Below, one piece after another: positions 45,179 to 56,639 of a stretch of DNA of 64,000 bases. Location of the stretch: positions 4,526,001 to 4,590,000 of the forward strand of contig JAKULF010000003.1 in the NCBI GenBank assembly GCA_022661535.1. Reading direction: 5' to 3'. Each line of letters starts with the position of its first letter. The stretch's first letter is position 1. The position numbers and the translations under genes are program-made. This stretch comes from Eutypa lata. Lineage: Eukaryota > Ascomycota > Sordariomycetes > Xylariales > Diatrypaceae. The notes below the pieces were generated by a model, which was not told the origin of the DNA, ran no database searches, and saw nothing but the letters and a program-made list of their open reading frames with translations.

Positions 45179-47123
45179 CTAATCCAACGCCTCGCCGCTG
45201 AGAATGCTCTCCAGAATATCCGCGCCAAGCCCTTCTATAGCTTGCCCTACTTCTCTTTCTCCAACACAGCTAGCCACCTTCTTTTCGTCTGCTACACCCG
45301 CTGCGAATACATTACGCTTTCCTCTCTTACTCGGGGTTTGCAGCATGGTGAAAGAACCCGTCTTCCCATCTACCCCTGAAATCAAAGACAGCGTTTCAAG
45401 GCTGTCCACCACTTCGCGGAACTCTGAACTGGACAGTGGATGGAGAACCGACTCCCGAGTGCAAAGCAGGCTGTATGTATCATACAATACCTTAACGCTT
45501 GGGGCAGCGCTCTGCGACTTAGATGGGGTAGCCAGAACTGATGTTCGTGATGTTCTAATTCGCCTTTCGAGTGCTATAAGAGAACACAAAGCAGCTTTCT
45601 GTTGTAGGTTCAACGTTTTTAGTCGTTGGTTCGTCCCATTACTAAACGCTGCTGCTGTGACCTTGTTGAGATGGGCGATAGTAACTCGGGGTGCGCTCTC
45701 CATTGTTAAACTCTTCAGAGACTTGGCCAACATCGCTGGAAAGGTTTTCTCCGATGAGCCCCTGGACGGCGAGGACAGATTCGCATTTTCTCCCAGTGGT
45801 TTCCGAGAGGGGGTGGCGAGGAGTATATTCTCCCTGGCCTCGACTTCATGCTTCTGTTTCGTCTCCATCTCCACAAGGTCGAGAGCCCTTCGACAAATTT
45901 CGAATGCTCTGCGAAGATCGCCCGTTTGACTCGAAACCTTTCGGGAGCATAACTCAATGGCTGCCGGGTGGATGAACGGAATCGGGCTTCCCTCTGGCAC
46001 GAGACTCTTCAGGCGCGTAGTGATGATTTGCTTGATTTGCGTGGATGAATAAGGTAGGAATGGAAGCATTTCAGGCTTGAGATTCCGAGACTTGAGACGT
46101 GGCAAGAAACGATCCGTCAGGTCCAAAGCATTGGCAATTCCGACTAACACCAACCGTGACGACTTGTGCATAGACCACTCGAAGAGTCGGTAAAGACTTT
46201 CCAAGTCTAAAGTTAGAATGTGGTCGATCTCATCGAGGATGACCAAGAACACTTCCTCCGATGCTTTACGAGGCATAAAGAGCTTCTGCAGTGTGGCAGC
46301 TGCATCATCGTTGGACAAGTCCGACACATCACAAATTTGGTCCAGGAGGGTTCCGTACAAATCCTTCGATGACTTGACACTCATACAATTGATGTAGGCC
46401 TTCTTAACTGGAATTGATGGTGTTGAATCGGTGAGCTCTTGCGTCACCTCGTTCACCATTGCGCTCTTGCCCGTTCCTGGAGGACCACTGACATATATGC
46501 AACCACTCGGATTACGTTTAGAGTAGCGTGCGAGGAAGTCCTTGAGTTGCTGGCGTTCAGCATCTCGTCCAATCAGCTGGCCAGGATCGGCGCTTCTAGA
46601 GAATAGTTGTCGGGCATGATGGTACACAGTTTGGACAGCGGTAGGTGTCAGGGGGGTTTGGGGGGTGAGTCGCTTAGAAATTCTCGCAGGGGACAAAACC
46701 CGATGTCGTGGAGTGACGGGAACCTTAATAAGAGCATCTCTAAATCGGGGTGTGTTTGGTGTAAGAGGTGTGAAGTTGGCTGCACTTAATTGTCAGTCGC
46801 TGTTTCGTTATACGAAGTAGGATATGTGGAATAGGAGGTGCCCTTACCTGTATTTTTTACTGGCTGCGACTTGCTGTTGCCATTATCTGAAGGAGATGGC
46901 TGAGATAGTGGCTTCTCGTCGGTAGTTTCTTCTGGGTCTTCGTTCTCATCGTTGAGCAGTAAGGAGCTACGTGTCTGGCGTCTCGTTCTTTTGGAAGGCA
47001 GGTCAACCTCTAAGTTTAGTGTCAGTGGTCAGCGGTCATTACCTCGCAGTCGGAAGAAAATCGATCGTTCTTACCTATTTCTCTTGAACTCCGAGTTCTC
47101 TTTCCAAGCGTAGCGCGTGACAT
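45179..47123 (-). CDS. cdc6: DNA replication licensing factor Cdc6/Cdc18
   Basis: Three exons, 47123-47075, 47009-46848 and 46779-45179, encode 603 aa. Cdc6 is the AAA+ ATPase that loads MCM helicase onto ORC-bound origins in G1. The AAA+ core has Walker A GPPGTGKS at about 169-176, Walker B VILDEIDH (D253, E254) and sensor-type segments (LVLVGIANALDLTDRFLPRL, TGDLRRAFEICRRAL). The C-terminal winged-helix region contains FREVVDSLETLSLISG. The N-terminus is basic (KRTRSSREIE, KRTRRQTRSS) and has eight S/T-P sites within about 45 residues, including SPAR, next to a KRL cyclin-docking-like motif, matching CDK control of the protein. The first exons are short and would be missed without splicing. 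A stack of CGCG dyads lies about 200 bp upstream. Confidence 0.93.
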
Positions 47124-48095
47124 GGTTCCTGCAGTCTATAGAAGAACAAAATGCCAAAAGTCAATGATACAAAATGTGTAATCGAGTTCATTGATGGTTA
47201 CGAAGTATTAACTAGGTAGAGAACGTCCATTCAAGAAATAAGTACTACCTATGTTCAGCGCTAACGAAGAGATTGGATGGGTACGAGCACGGATACTTGG
47301 TACCTACGCGGTATCGCGTAAATGGAAACGCGATATTTCGCGTTTCTAACACGGGCCCGCACGGAGCCCCAATCCGTGCGCGTTAAGGGGAGTGTCCCGC
47401 TCTTATTGTTTTTGTATATAGTGCTAGACTTTTTATCCTACTGTGTTTTTTATTACCTCTAGCTATCTGCTTATCTATCTAGCGCACTAATTAGCTATCT
47501 GACTAGCGTATTCACCCCGCCATGTACAATATGTACAGTACATACCTATGTATGTACGTAGGTAGTCACAGTGTCGGCGACCTCCGCTCCGGCCGGTTGC
47601 AGGCCCCCTCGGTGCGGGCCGGCTACATCCATGCCAGAGCAAAGGTTCCGTTTCCGCCACTTAATGAATATTCTCGCATACTGGTGTTTGTGTACGAAGT
47701 AGCATTCCTTCTACGTAGCTTCATATTCAGCAAATTCTCTTTCGTGGGACTGGTCATCATTCATCTGTCTTCTTAAGCAGCCAAGGGCGGATACATATCT
47801 CGAAGCTGACGCTACCTCGTAACAAATTTGTTTGAACCAATATCACCCTCTGTAGCGAGGTGCAATGAGACTCTCCAGTCTTCTGTCATGACAAAGTTCT
47901 CGGGCCCAAAGAAGAAACTCGAAGGCGCTTTACATACGGATTGGCATAAGAGGTTGCATTGCGCATTTGAATTGTTACTCATATGTCATTCATTCGTCGC
48001 CACCCACCTTCATCTAAGCGGGTGTAAGCTACCAGGGGCAGTTGCAGGGTTTACAAACAGTCTGCATGTCATTTGAACCGACGCAAGGGGTCAAA
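47124..48095. promoter_or_regulatory. Divergent promoter region of cdc6 and the Moco sulfurase gene
   Basis: No gene is seen. The cdc6-proximal part holds three CGCG-type dyads at 47305-47380; the sulfurase side holds nothing I can name. Confidence 0.5.
47305..47380. promoter_or_regulatory. Three stacked inverted repeats, CGCG-rich (MCB/SCB-like)
   Basis: Dyad 1 is TACGCG/CGCGTA with spacer GTAT (47305-47320). Dyad 2 is GAAACGCGA/TCGCGTTTC with spacer TATT (47325-47346). Dyad 3 is CGCACGGA/TCCGTGCG with a 7-bp spacer (47358-47380). Dyad 2 contains TTTCGCG, the reverse complement of the yeast SCB core CGCGAAA, and AACGCG, close to the MCB core ACGCGT. It lies 180-260 bp upstream of cdc6, a G1/S gene in yeasts. 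Confidence 0.6.
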
Positions 48096-50622
48096 ATGAC
48101 GGAAGACGCAAACCAAACTTCTTATAACAGTCGCATAGAGGCACTGCGAGAGCATGAATATCCTATGCTGAAAGGTAATTTCTCTGTCTCTTGACCCCTC
48201 CAGTTTACCTCCACATCTAACCCTTGAGACAGAATCGATATATCTAGACCATGCTGGAACCACTCTCTATGCAAAGTCCCTCGTGGACAGGTTTGCTGCT
48301 GACATGACCTCGAATCTTTTCGGGAACCCACATTCTGCTTCAGCATCTTCGCAGGCCTCAACGTCTCGGATTGATGACATCCGACTACGAGTGCTACAAT
48401 TCTTCAACGCAGATCCTTCGGAGTTCGATCTAGTGTTTACTGCAAACGCAACGGCGGGAATCAAGCTTGTTGGAGACGCCCTGAGAAGTACTCCAGGGGG
48501 CTTCAATTATTTATATCACCAAGCTAGTCATACCAGCATCGTAGGTGTTCGTCAAGAGGCTACGAAAAGTCAGTGCCTGGATGATCATGCGGTCAGCCAT
48601 TGGCTTGAGGGTAATCACCCTATTACAGAGCCTAATTGCAAATCTATTCCGACAGTCTTTGCGTATCCGGCACAGTCTAATATGGACGGCCGGCGGTTTC
48701 CCTTAGATTGGGCTGCGAAGGTACGCGGGCATGACAGGCATGGCGGTACTTTCACGTTGCTTGATGCGGCTGCGTATGTCTCAACCTCTCCGCTTGACCT
48801 GGGTGATTCGGATATTGCGCCGGACTTCACTGTGTTTAGTTTTTATAAGATTTTCGGGTTCCCGGATTTAGGGGGCCTCATTGTCAGGCGGCAGGCCTTT
48901 CCGGTCTTCCAGCATCGGCGTTATTTTGGTGGGGGCACTGTCGATATGGTGGTATGCTCGAGGGAGCAGTGGCATATCTCAAAGACGCAGTCCTTACATG
49001 AGTCGTTGGAAGATGGAACTTTGCCTATGCACAGTATTATTGCTCTGGACTCTGCATTGAATGTCCATCGCGACCTATTCGGTGATATGCGGGATATTGC
49101 GTCGCACACATCCCTCTTAGCACAAAGACTATATCAGGGGCTTTCAGCTCTAAAGCATTATAATAGTGAAAGTGTTTGTACCATATACTCCTTACCCTCG
49201 TCCGAAAATAATATCACCTCGGCAGGGAACGGCCCAGTCATTGCGTTCAACTTGCGAAACCACCTCGGGGCATGGATAAGCTTAACCGAGTTTGAGAAGC
49301 TTGCTTTTCTAAAGCAGTTCCACATTCGTACAGGAGGTGTGTGTAACCCAGGTGGAATTGCATCTGCTCTAAATTTGCAACCGTGGGAAATGAGGCAGAA
49401 CTTCTCTGCCGGATTTCGGTGCGGTAGCGAGAATGATATCATCGCCGGAAAGCCGACTGGTGTTATCAGAGTAAGCTTAGGCGCTATGAGTACTATATCA
49501 GACGTCGATAAATTCATCGAGTTCATCGCCGAGTTTTACAGAACCCTTCTTTCTTCAGAATACCTCTCCTCAACCATGTCCGAATTTCCGGGGGCTATAT
49601 CGGACCTCTACGTGGAGAGCATCATGGTGTATCCGATCAAGAGTTGCGGTGGATATCGAGTTCCGAAGGGGGTTACGTGGGAAGTGAGAGCCGAAGGACT
49701 TGCTTGGGACAGAGAGTGGTGCTTAGTGCACCGCGGCACCGGTCAAGCTCTAAGTCAAAAGCGGCATCCAAGAATGGCCCTTATTAGACCATCAATCGAT
49801 TTTCCCAGTGGGCTCTTACGAATTTGTTATACCGGCCTCTCTCCGAACAATATCAGGGACGAGATGGAAATACCGCTTTCAGCAGACCCAACAGTCTTTG
49901 GTTCCATGACGGTATCGAAACATATGTCGTCAAGAGTGTGCGGCGAGGAGATATCTGCACAAGTATACACCACCAAAAAGATCAACGACTTTTTCTCAGA
50001 TATCCTTGATGTTCCTTGCGCATTAGCTCGCTTCCCACCTGGTGGGCTAGGCAAGAGTATGCGGCACGCAAAGGCACATCTACAGAGACATCAGAGACCT
50101 GGTGGTAAGTTTGGAGTCGGGCAGCCGAGAGATATTGTAGGCGTAGTCACGCCTCCGGACTCGGACTCTGAGATAGATCAGCGAAGAATACTCTTATCCA
50201 ATGAGAGCCCCATCCTCGCCATCAACCTAGCGAGCCTCCAGAAACTAAACGACGAGATTAGGCAGCGTGGAGGCAAACCGGTTTCCGCCGAGGTTTTTCG
50301 TGCCAACGTCGTCGTGGGTTCATCAACCCTGCCGCCGGAATCGTTTGCTTATTCTGAGGATCATTGGTCCACTGTACGGATTGGATGTCAGGACTTCAAG
50401 ATGCTGGGGTCTTGTAGGAGGTGTCACATGGTATGCATTGACCAAGAAACAGCCAACAAGAGCGAAGAGCCCTTCATCACTCTGACGAGGACGAGGAGGT
50501 TTGAAGGGAAAGTCTTCTTCGGTACACACATGTGTCACATACCCTCGTTGGAGTCTGGCTCGAAACAAGCTCAGTTCCCTACTATTAGCGTTGGGGACGA
50601 GGTATCGGTAGATCCTGTGTGA
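48096..50622 (+). CDS. hxB: Molybdenum cofactor sulfurase
   Basis: Two exons, 48096-48174 and 48233-50622, with a 58-nt intron encode 822 aa. It converts Moco to its mono-oxo sulfo form, needed by xanthine dehydrogenase and aldehyde oxidase type enzymes. The N-terminal NifS-like domain starts YLDHAGTTLY. The PLP lysine is in SFYKIFGFPDLGGLIVRR (K232) and the persulfide Cys in TGGVCNPGG (C397). The C-terminal MOSC part (from about 470, beginning YVESIMVYPIKSCGGYRV) binds the cofactor. Both halves are complete and in the usual order. It is the A. nidulans hxB type. It is divergent from cdc6 and ends 145 bp before a convergent unknown gene. The tiny first exon gives the expected YPMLK junction. 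Confidence 0.93.
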
Positions 50623-50767
50623 CAATCAATGCTGGGTAGAATGGTAAAATAAATTGATAATAATATTCCACGCCCCTAAAATGACAGGCAAATAGGAGCA
50701 TTATCCCAACCCAAGAGTCCGTGATGATACCGTATGTACATTATATAAATGCTGAGTAAAGAAGTCT

Positions 50768-51543
50768 TCATGACAATGATCCATTCCACCACCCTTCTAG
50801 TTTGGACACAAGCCCCGTTTTATCTAAGTCTCCGGCGTCTTGTAGCAACTTGCGAAATTTCTTCCAATACGAGGCGTCGGATTCGGGGTCAAAGGTCTGG
50901 TCTCGCTTCGCGATGGCAAGGCACATGTTGTGGACGTACCAGTGACAGTTGTTCCGCAGGACACGGTAACGCCTATGGTGATAATCCATGTCGCCGAGCG
51001 CATCTTCAGCTAATTTGATAGACGAGGTTAGCCTTCTTCTTCTTCAGACACTCGCTACAAGGTAAGGGAGCTAGCTAAGCTCTCCCTATAGGTACATATG
51101 TACGTAGAGGTAATATTCCAGAAGTGTGTGGGGGAGAAATTAGGTGGTAAGGCAAACGTACAGCAGAGGCGGAGCTCACCATCTGTGAGGTTCGTGAAGC
51201 CGAGAAACATGTCCTGCCACGGGTTTAAGAATCGGGGTATATGCCAGGGCGTGTCCTCGGAGGCCTCGTACTGGGCGCCATCTTGACTCCCTCCCCGCTT
51301 GGCGAGTTGCCAGAGCTTGTCGTCGCCAACACGCAGGCCTGAGTGGCAGAGCAACTGCCTCCGGGCGTCGTCGTCCAGGTCGTCGAGCCACAGCAAAGAC
51401 AGCGGCCAGAAGTTCTTGAGGGGCCGTCTCGTCCACCATAGTTCGCGGGTGTGTCGTCTGGATGATTTGTTACCGCTATCGGTGCTGCTGTCGCTGTTTC
51501 TGTCGTCCGCTATCTCCTGAGATGATGTTGACGTGTGATCCAT
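50768..51543 (-). CDS. Hypothetical protein with NNCHWYVHNMC motif
   Basis: Two exons, 51543-51180 and 51009-50768, are joined over a 170-nt intron with a CTAACC branch point and give 201 aa. I do not recognise the family. The N-terminus is Ser/Asp-rich and charged. The middle has many Trp residues (LWWTRRPLKNFWPLSLLW, WHIPRFLNPWQDMF). The C-terminal exon carries MDYHHRRYRVLRNNCHWYVHNMC. NNC followed by an aromatic and hydrophobic helix recalls the Cys motif of papain-like and LRAT-like folds, but that is inference only. It is convergent with the Moco sulfurase gene, with 145 bp between stops. Confidence 0.6.
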
Positions 51544-52543
51544 GTCGACTATATTATAATTATCGGTATGTCTCAGTTGGTACTGAGAGATAAATCGTCG
51601 TTACAGTTTGATTTGGTCTTGGAGTTTCGGGTCCATCAGAGACCACGGTTCCATTCTCCCGGGCACTGGTTCCCTTTTATCTGGATATGCCTTCAGCGAG
51701 GACGCCCCCCAGCAGAGGGTTGATAATGCCAAGGAGATATACACCCCTCCATACGATAGTTAGTCACTTCCTCTCCGGGATGTCTTAGAAATATGGCTGT
51801 AGAGCCGTGTTTCCAGATTCGTCAACCGGTGGTGGCTGTTCCAAAGTGGAACTTTCAGCTACACTAGACACAAGAAATCTGAATATCTCGGGTTCTTCGG
51901 TACTGTGCTTGTATAAAGAAAAATAGAGAAAAAAAGAAAGGAGTAACTGAAGGTACGGCCATGTATCACATTTGTGGCAGTGTGGCCAACCAACGACCCC
52001 TGAAAAATCCAACAAACCTCTCAAGTTAGTTAATGGCAAATTAAATACTACCTTCTATACCACGATCCGAATAATATGTGCTTATTCAGTGATAATCAGT
52101 GATTACTTTATAACAAATAGCATAAACCTATAATTATTCGGATTAGACGATATATTAACACCGGTTGTTTATTTATAATATCTGGGCATGATATACTACC
52201 AGGAGCTGCAGGAGGTCGTATCAATTATCTTGGCAACGACTTGCCTCTACACGCAGCATCAACCAAGGATTACCATCCCCCATTAGCGTTTTTCTTGCGT
52301 GAGATTATTCCACGGCGCCCTTCGAGGCGACATCCAAGGTAGATCGTTGGCCCCGCTTAAAAGTATCGTGCATGGTCTTTGGGGGCGACGTCAGGCTCTC
52401 AGCCCAGGGCTGAAAGACCGATCAGCTGGGCTTTGCGCAGCCTTGCCTATCCCAGCCGGAGCTTCAACCAGCCGACGGAATATATAGGAGCCGCCAGACA
52501 GGCACACTTTACCAGTAGGTTTTATCTCCATCTTGTCGTCATC
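51544..52543. promoter_or_regulatory. Divergent promoter region of the unknown gene and the membrane-protein gene
   Basis: No gene is seen. It contains an 11-bp perfect inverted repeat at 52065-52143. Confidence 0.5.
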
Positions 52544-53559
52544 ATGGCCCGTCCTGATAACATCGATCTGGAAAGCGCCCGGGGGCCACAGCGACCAAAC
52601 GGTGGCGGTGGCAGCAGCCACCGGCGACATGGGGAAGCCAATGCCACAAAGGATAGAAGACACCGACAGTGAGTATCCCATATGAAGCGTGGACTATGAC
52701 ATGAGAAGAAGGAGCAGTAAAAAAAGAAGGGACACACGCTCACCACATCGGCAAGATTACCATGGGAGACGGCGGTCGAATGGCTCGGCCGGATCTTCCT
52801 TTTCGTTCTCACCTCCCCCTATTACCTCAGCTTCCGGGCATACACCTACCGCCCGATTCTTGAGATCATGAAGGATCGCGAAGCCCATGGTGGTGGCGAC
52901 AACACCAAGGCGGAGGGAGAGGTTCCTCGTTCGCAAGGCACGCGAGGTGCAGCACGTTCAGATCATGGTGCGTTCTTATCGAGAAAGGGGCCCCGATTGC
53001 TGAACCGATTTGCATCGACCGACTGGCTAATACACGTAAACAGGGCGGCATAGCATTCGCGGCCTTCGCAGGGGCCCTGTCCTGGGCCGACCACGACAAG
53101 ATGCACTGGCTGGGGCTGGCGTGCTGGTTCGGAAGCCTCATGCTGGCGCTGGGGTCCGTCGTGCTCGGCGTCCAGCAGAGGAGCCTCATCGATGCTCTCC
53201 AGGACCTCGCGTCGCCGCCCTGTCTCGAGAAGCACTTTCGCCGCCCGTACCAGCGCTGGTTCGTCATCTTCACCTGGCAGGCGCCGCTGATGATGGTCAA
53301 CTACTCGTTCATCCTGTTCACCGTCGGCTTGCTGGATTATGTGGTCAACCCCGTCGTCAGGAGCGGGGTGTTTGATGACCATGCTCGGGTTAGTATCACT
53401 TTTGTTTCATTACTTATTCTTCTCGAGCCTGTGCTAGTTAGGATTATGACGCTGATTTGCTTGTAGATACTAATTTTGTTTAGCGCTGTCTGTATCTTTG
53501 GTTTGGTAGTCATTGTCACCACCTCAAGAGTCGTTTATGATCTCATGCCTCGTCGATGA
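52544..53559 (+). CDS. Fungal membrane protein of unknown function, about four helices
   Basis: Four exons, 52544-52668, 52756-52967, 53054-53388 and 53467-53559, encode 254 aa; all junctions keep frame. The second intron uses the acceptor CATAG at 53049-53053, since the nearer CAG would break the frame. The N-terminus is polar and Gly/His-rich. Hydrophobic segments are WLGRIFLFVLTSPYYLSF, LGLACWFGSLMLALGSVVLG, FVIFTWQAPLMMVNYSFILF and ILILFSAVCIFGLVVIV, consistent with four membrane helices. The first loop is Glu/Gly-rich. I know similar small ascomycete proteins only as unnamed conserved membrane proteins. It is convergent with the mitochondrial-like gene. Confidence 0.7.
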
Positions 53560-53845
53560 TATTGGTACTGTCTGGGGTTGCGAATTTTTTTGTTATATTT
53601 GAATGGTTTTGCATTGTGCAACAAAGCTACCTAGGTATTCACCAAAACATTTGCATTCTCGTGCGATATCAAAGTAGCTATAAGCTCCGTTCCTGTACAT
53701 ATGAAATGTTGATCCGTCTGAATCTAGTTAATGTAATCATACTTCCCGTTGTGGTACAATGAGTGTGGTTCCTTCATATCCATCCTTATCATTCGTTGCT
53801 TTACCGAATAAAACCGTATACGCCGTCGCTAATCAGCTCTACAAA

Positions 53846-55162
53846 TCAGTGGAATCCGTCTCGGGAACGATCACATTCTTCCAAAAAACGATAGATACCC
53901 TCCAAGCCCTCGAAATCTTCCGACACATGCTCCCCGGAGCTGATTGGAGGTGACATGCTCTCATAGCCTTCCAGATCCGGCGATGAAAGCCATGGATTTT
54001 CCGCCATCTCGTCAAGGGACTCGAACAGCAACTCGTCGGCAGGGAAACTGTCCTCGGATCTTAGCGAGCCACCGGGAGATGTAAGAGTCTGCGTGTCTTC
54101 AATTCCGACTCCAGGAGCGAAGGGAAACCTCAAAGCTATGGGGACCCCGGTCTCTTCTTCAAAATTCAAGTCCTCCCCAACGGTGCCTCTGGTCAGACCC
54201 AGGTCATCACAGAGAGACTCTACAGTGTCTGCATCGACACCAGGGAACCGAACCCGAAGTATGTGACCCTTTTCTAACTGTATTGGAAGGTCACCCAGCG
54301 AACAGAGCCTATGAATATCCGCCAATGTTGCAGTGAGATCCTTGACAGCGCGGGCAAAGTCACCAGAAAGAACGTCGATGAAGCCCTCGGTGTTGAGGGA
54401 GATGTCGTCGAAGGCGGCAACCTTAGATCCGGCCGACGGGAAGGGGAAGGCAGCAGCAAGGGGGCTCAGCGCCGTAACGGTGGGGTTGAGGCGGAAGTCC
54501 ACGTAGGAACCCGGTGTGATGCGGGGGAACATGGCCATCTTGCGGGTAGCCTCATCTTGCTTGGCCGAGACAGCACGATATTGCTTCTCGCCCCGTGCTG
54601 TAAGCCCGTCAAACTGCGCCTTCTGACCTGAAACCCAGAAAGCCCTAACAGCGGCGGAGACATTCTGGACGACCTGTGCGGGTGCAGCAGGGGTGTGGGA
54701 GAAGTATCTAGCACCACCGGCATGTCCAGACCCAAGACCATAACCACCTACCGTGCGAGGGAGGGCGCCACCGGTGAGGTTAGGTCGAAGGGTGCTTGCG
54801 AAGGGAGCACGACCCGTGAATTGAGCCACTGCACGACCGGTCTGAGTGTTGAGAAACTTGGATCGATCGAGTCTCGGAGCACCTTGAAGACGGCCGGTAC
54901 TCATAAACCGACGAACGGCGGCATTGATGTTGCGGTAAGTAGAAGTGGTCGAGTGCCATCGTCGGTTCTTCTGCTGTCGTAACAAAGCAGAAGGGTGAAT
55001 AGGCTGGCGGGGATTGGTTCGTGCGAGAACAGGCTCAAGAGCGGTGTTGACGGGGCGGGTCGCATTGGCGAGTTTAGCCCGTATGATCTTGCTCGCCTTT
55101 AAGGCAGCATTACGGACCAACTTCATGGCAGCTGGTGCCAGTATGCCACCCGGGGCGGACAT
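53846..55162 (-). CDS. Conserved fungal mitochondrial-like protein (CK2-beta-2-labelled family)
   Basis: A single exon encodes 438 aa. The N-terminus (MSAPGGILAPAAMKLVRNAALKASKIIRAK) is basic and amphipathic, with a second Arg/Ser-rich segment ending ARYFSHTPAAPAQ, which resembles mitochondrial targeting and processing. The middle FASTLRPNLTGGALPRT and VRAFWVSGQKAQFDG segments match an ascomycete family that databases often label casein kinase II beta 2 subunit. I see no CK2-beta zinc finger here, so that label looks unsupported. The acidic C-terminus may be disordered. The function is unknown. Confidence 0.78.
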   Translation of the reverse strand: MSAPGGILAPAAMKLVRNAALKASKIIRAKLANATRPVNTALEPVLARTNPRQPIHPSALLRQQKNRRWHSTTSTYRNINAAVRRFMSTGRLQGAPRLDRSKFLNTQTGRAVAQFTGRAPFASTLRPNLTGGALPRTVGGYGLGSGHAGGARYFSHTPAAPAQVVQNVSAAVRAFWVSGQKAQFDGLTARGEKQYRAVSAKQDEATRKMAMFPRITPGSYVDFRLNPTVTALSPLAAAFPFPSAGSKVAAFDDISLNTEGFIDVLSGDFARAVKDLTATLADIHRLCSLGDLPIQLEKGHILRVRFPGVDADTVESLCDDLGLTRGTVGEDLNFEEETGVPIALRFPFAPGVGIEDTQTLTSPGGSLRSEDSFPADELLFESLDEMAENPWLSSPDLEGYESMSPPISSGEHVSEDFEGLEGIYRFLEECDRSRDGFH

Positions 55163-56631
55163 CTTGAAAATGATATTTTGCTCTCTTTCAAAGAGAGGGG
55201 GGAGAGAATAACGACACGATTAATCGCGGTGAAGATGAAAGGAAGGAATGAAATCCGGGCGGGAGAGACGGTGTCCTACGTATTATACCAGACATCCGAT
55301 AAGACCGATGACACCGAATCCCCACTGTACACGCAGTCTAGCGCATATTGTCCGAACCAATAAAAGGATAGAATGTGACATCACAGGGATGGTGTGGCTC
55401 AGTAAGATTTGCCACACTGATGCAAAATGAACCCTGCGCATAGTTAAGCCACACAGCCACGGCGTCAAGCCACGTTTTCTTTTGTTAGCCAGCCACTAGT
55501 CGAGCTATTTTGTCCAAGACCGAGAAAAAAATTCCAAGGAGCTTAACTTCTCCAACCATTTTCCATCTTCCTATTTTGCACAATCTGTCTTCCTTCTACA
55601 CCAATCTCTTCCCCGACTTCAATATTTCTGTAGTTAGTTTATTGTTGGGTTCTTCTTCTTATTTAGCCAGTTTGAAGCGATGCTGCATTGTATTACATGG
55701 TAAGTTTCCTTTCTCTTGGTGTACCACAGGTGTCAATTTGCGATGACGAAGAAAACTTTTGAACAATCCAATTCTTACAACACCATGGGGATTATAGTCT
55801 CTAGAATTACACTGAGCAAGTTTCTTAATTGCACCTTGAGCACAAGCAATCTTGAAGCTCGAAAGCTAACAATCAGCTGTCCTACAGATTATGACGATTC
55901 ACTGCTATTCTATCAACAAAACCCATGAAATTTTATTCTTAAAACACCAAAGGTATGTGTACAATCTGTTTATTTAGTTACCCTTTCTTTCCTCTCGAGG
56001 GATGATGAAAAAATCCGACAAACCTAGGAATTCCTCATTCAGAATACATCATGTAGATTGTTTAGTTTCAGCCTTGTCTGACCTCATTACTTCACTTTTT
56101 TATTTAATTGGCACTCTCGTTCGAGCTTTCAGCTAATTCACAAACAACACAGGTATATAGCCCGCATACTCTATCAACAATACTACCACCACCCCTAATA
56201 TGAGGATATTTTGAACGAACGGGCGGACATAGCGAATACTCGTGCCTTTTCCTAACAAAGCAAGGCGTACAAACCTTGTTGGAAAAGTGTTGCGGGCTAT
56301 TCTTGCTGAGATCTTCGTCAGCTGATTTTGGCTCTTATATTTGTCGTCAATTGATATGTTTCATCGGATTTTACTGACAGCCGGTCCTAGGTAATACATT
56401 TTCCCCATAGTATCACGACTTGGCAACATGATGAGCACTATTCACACTGTTTGATCCATTCCTTTGGTTTGGAAATGAACATTAACAAAAATTCTGATTT
56501 AATGAGGTAAGTCAACATTTGAAACATCGACTATTTGGATTATCCGCTAACCTCTTCAGGCTGAAAGCTTTCGTCACAGTAAACTTCTATGGATGATACT
56601 TTGACCATTGCTAACCATTCGGTGGTGCCAG

Positions 56632-56639
56632 GTATTTAT
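56632..56639 (+). repeat. Target-site duplication, left copy
   Basis: The 8-bp sequence GTATTTAT directly precedes the element. Confidence 0.85.

Noticed and set aside
45204..45929. 241-codon plus-strand open frame
   Set aside because: Antisense to cdc6.
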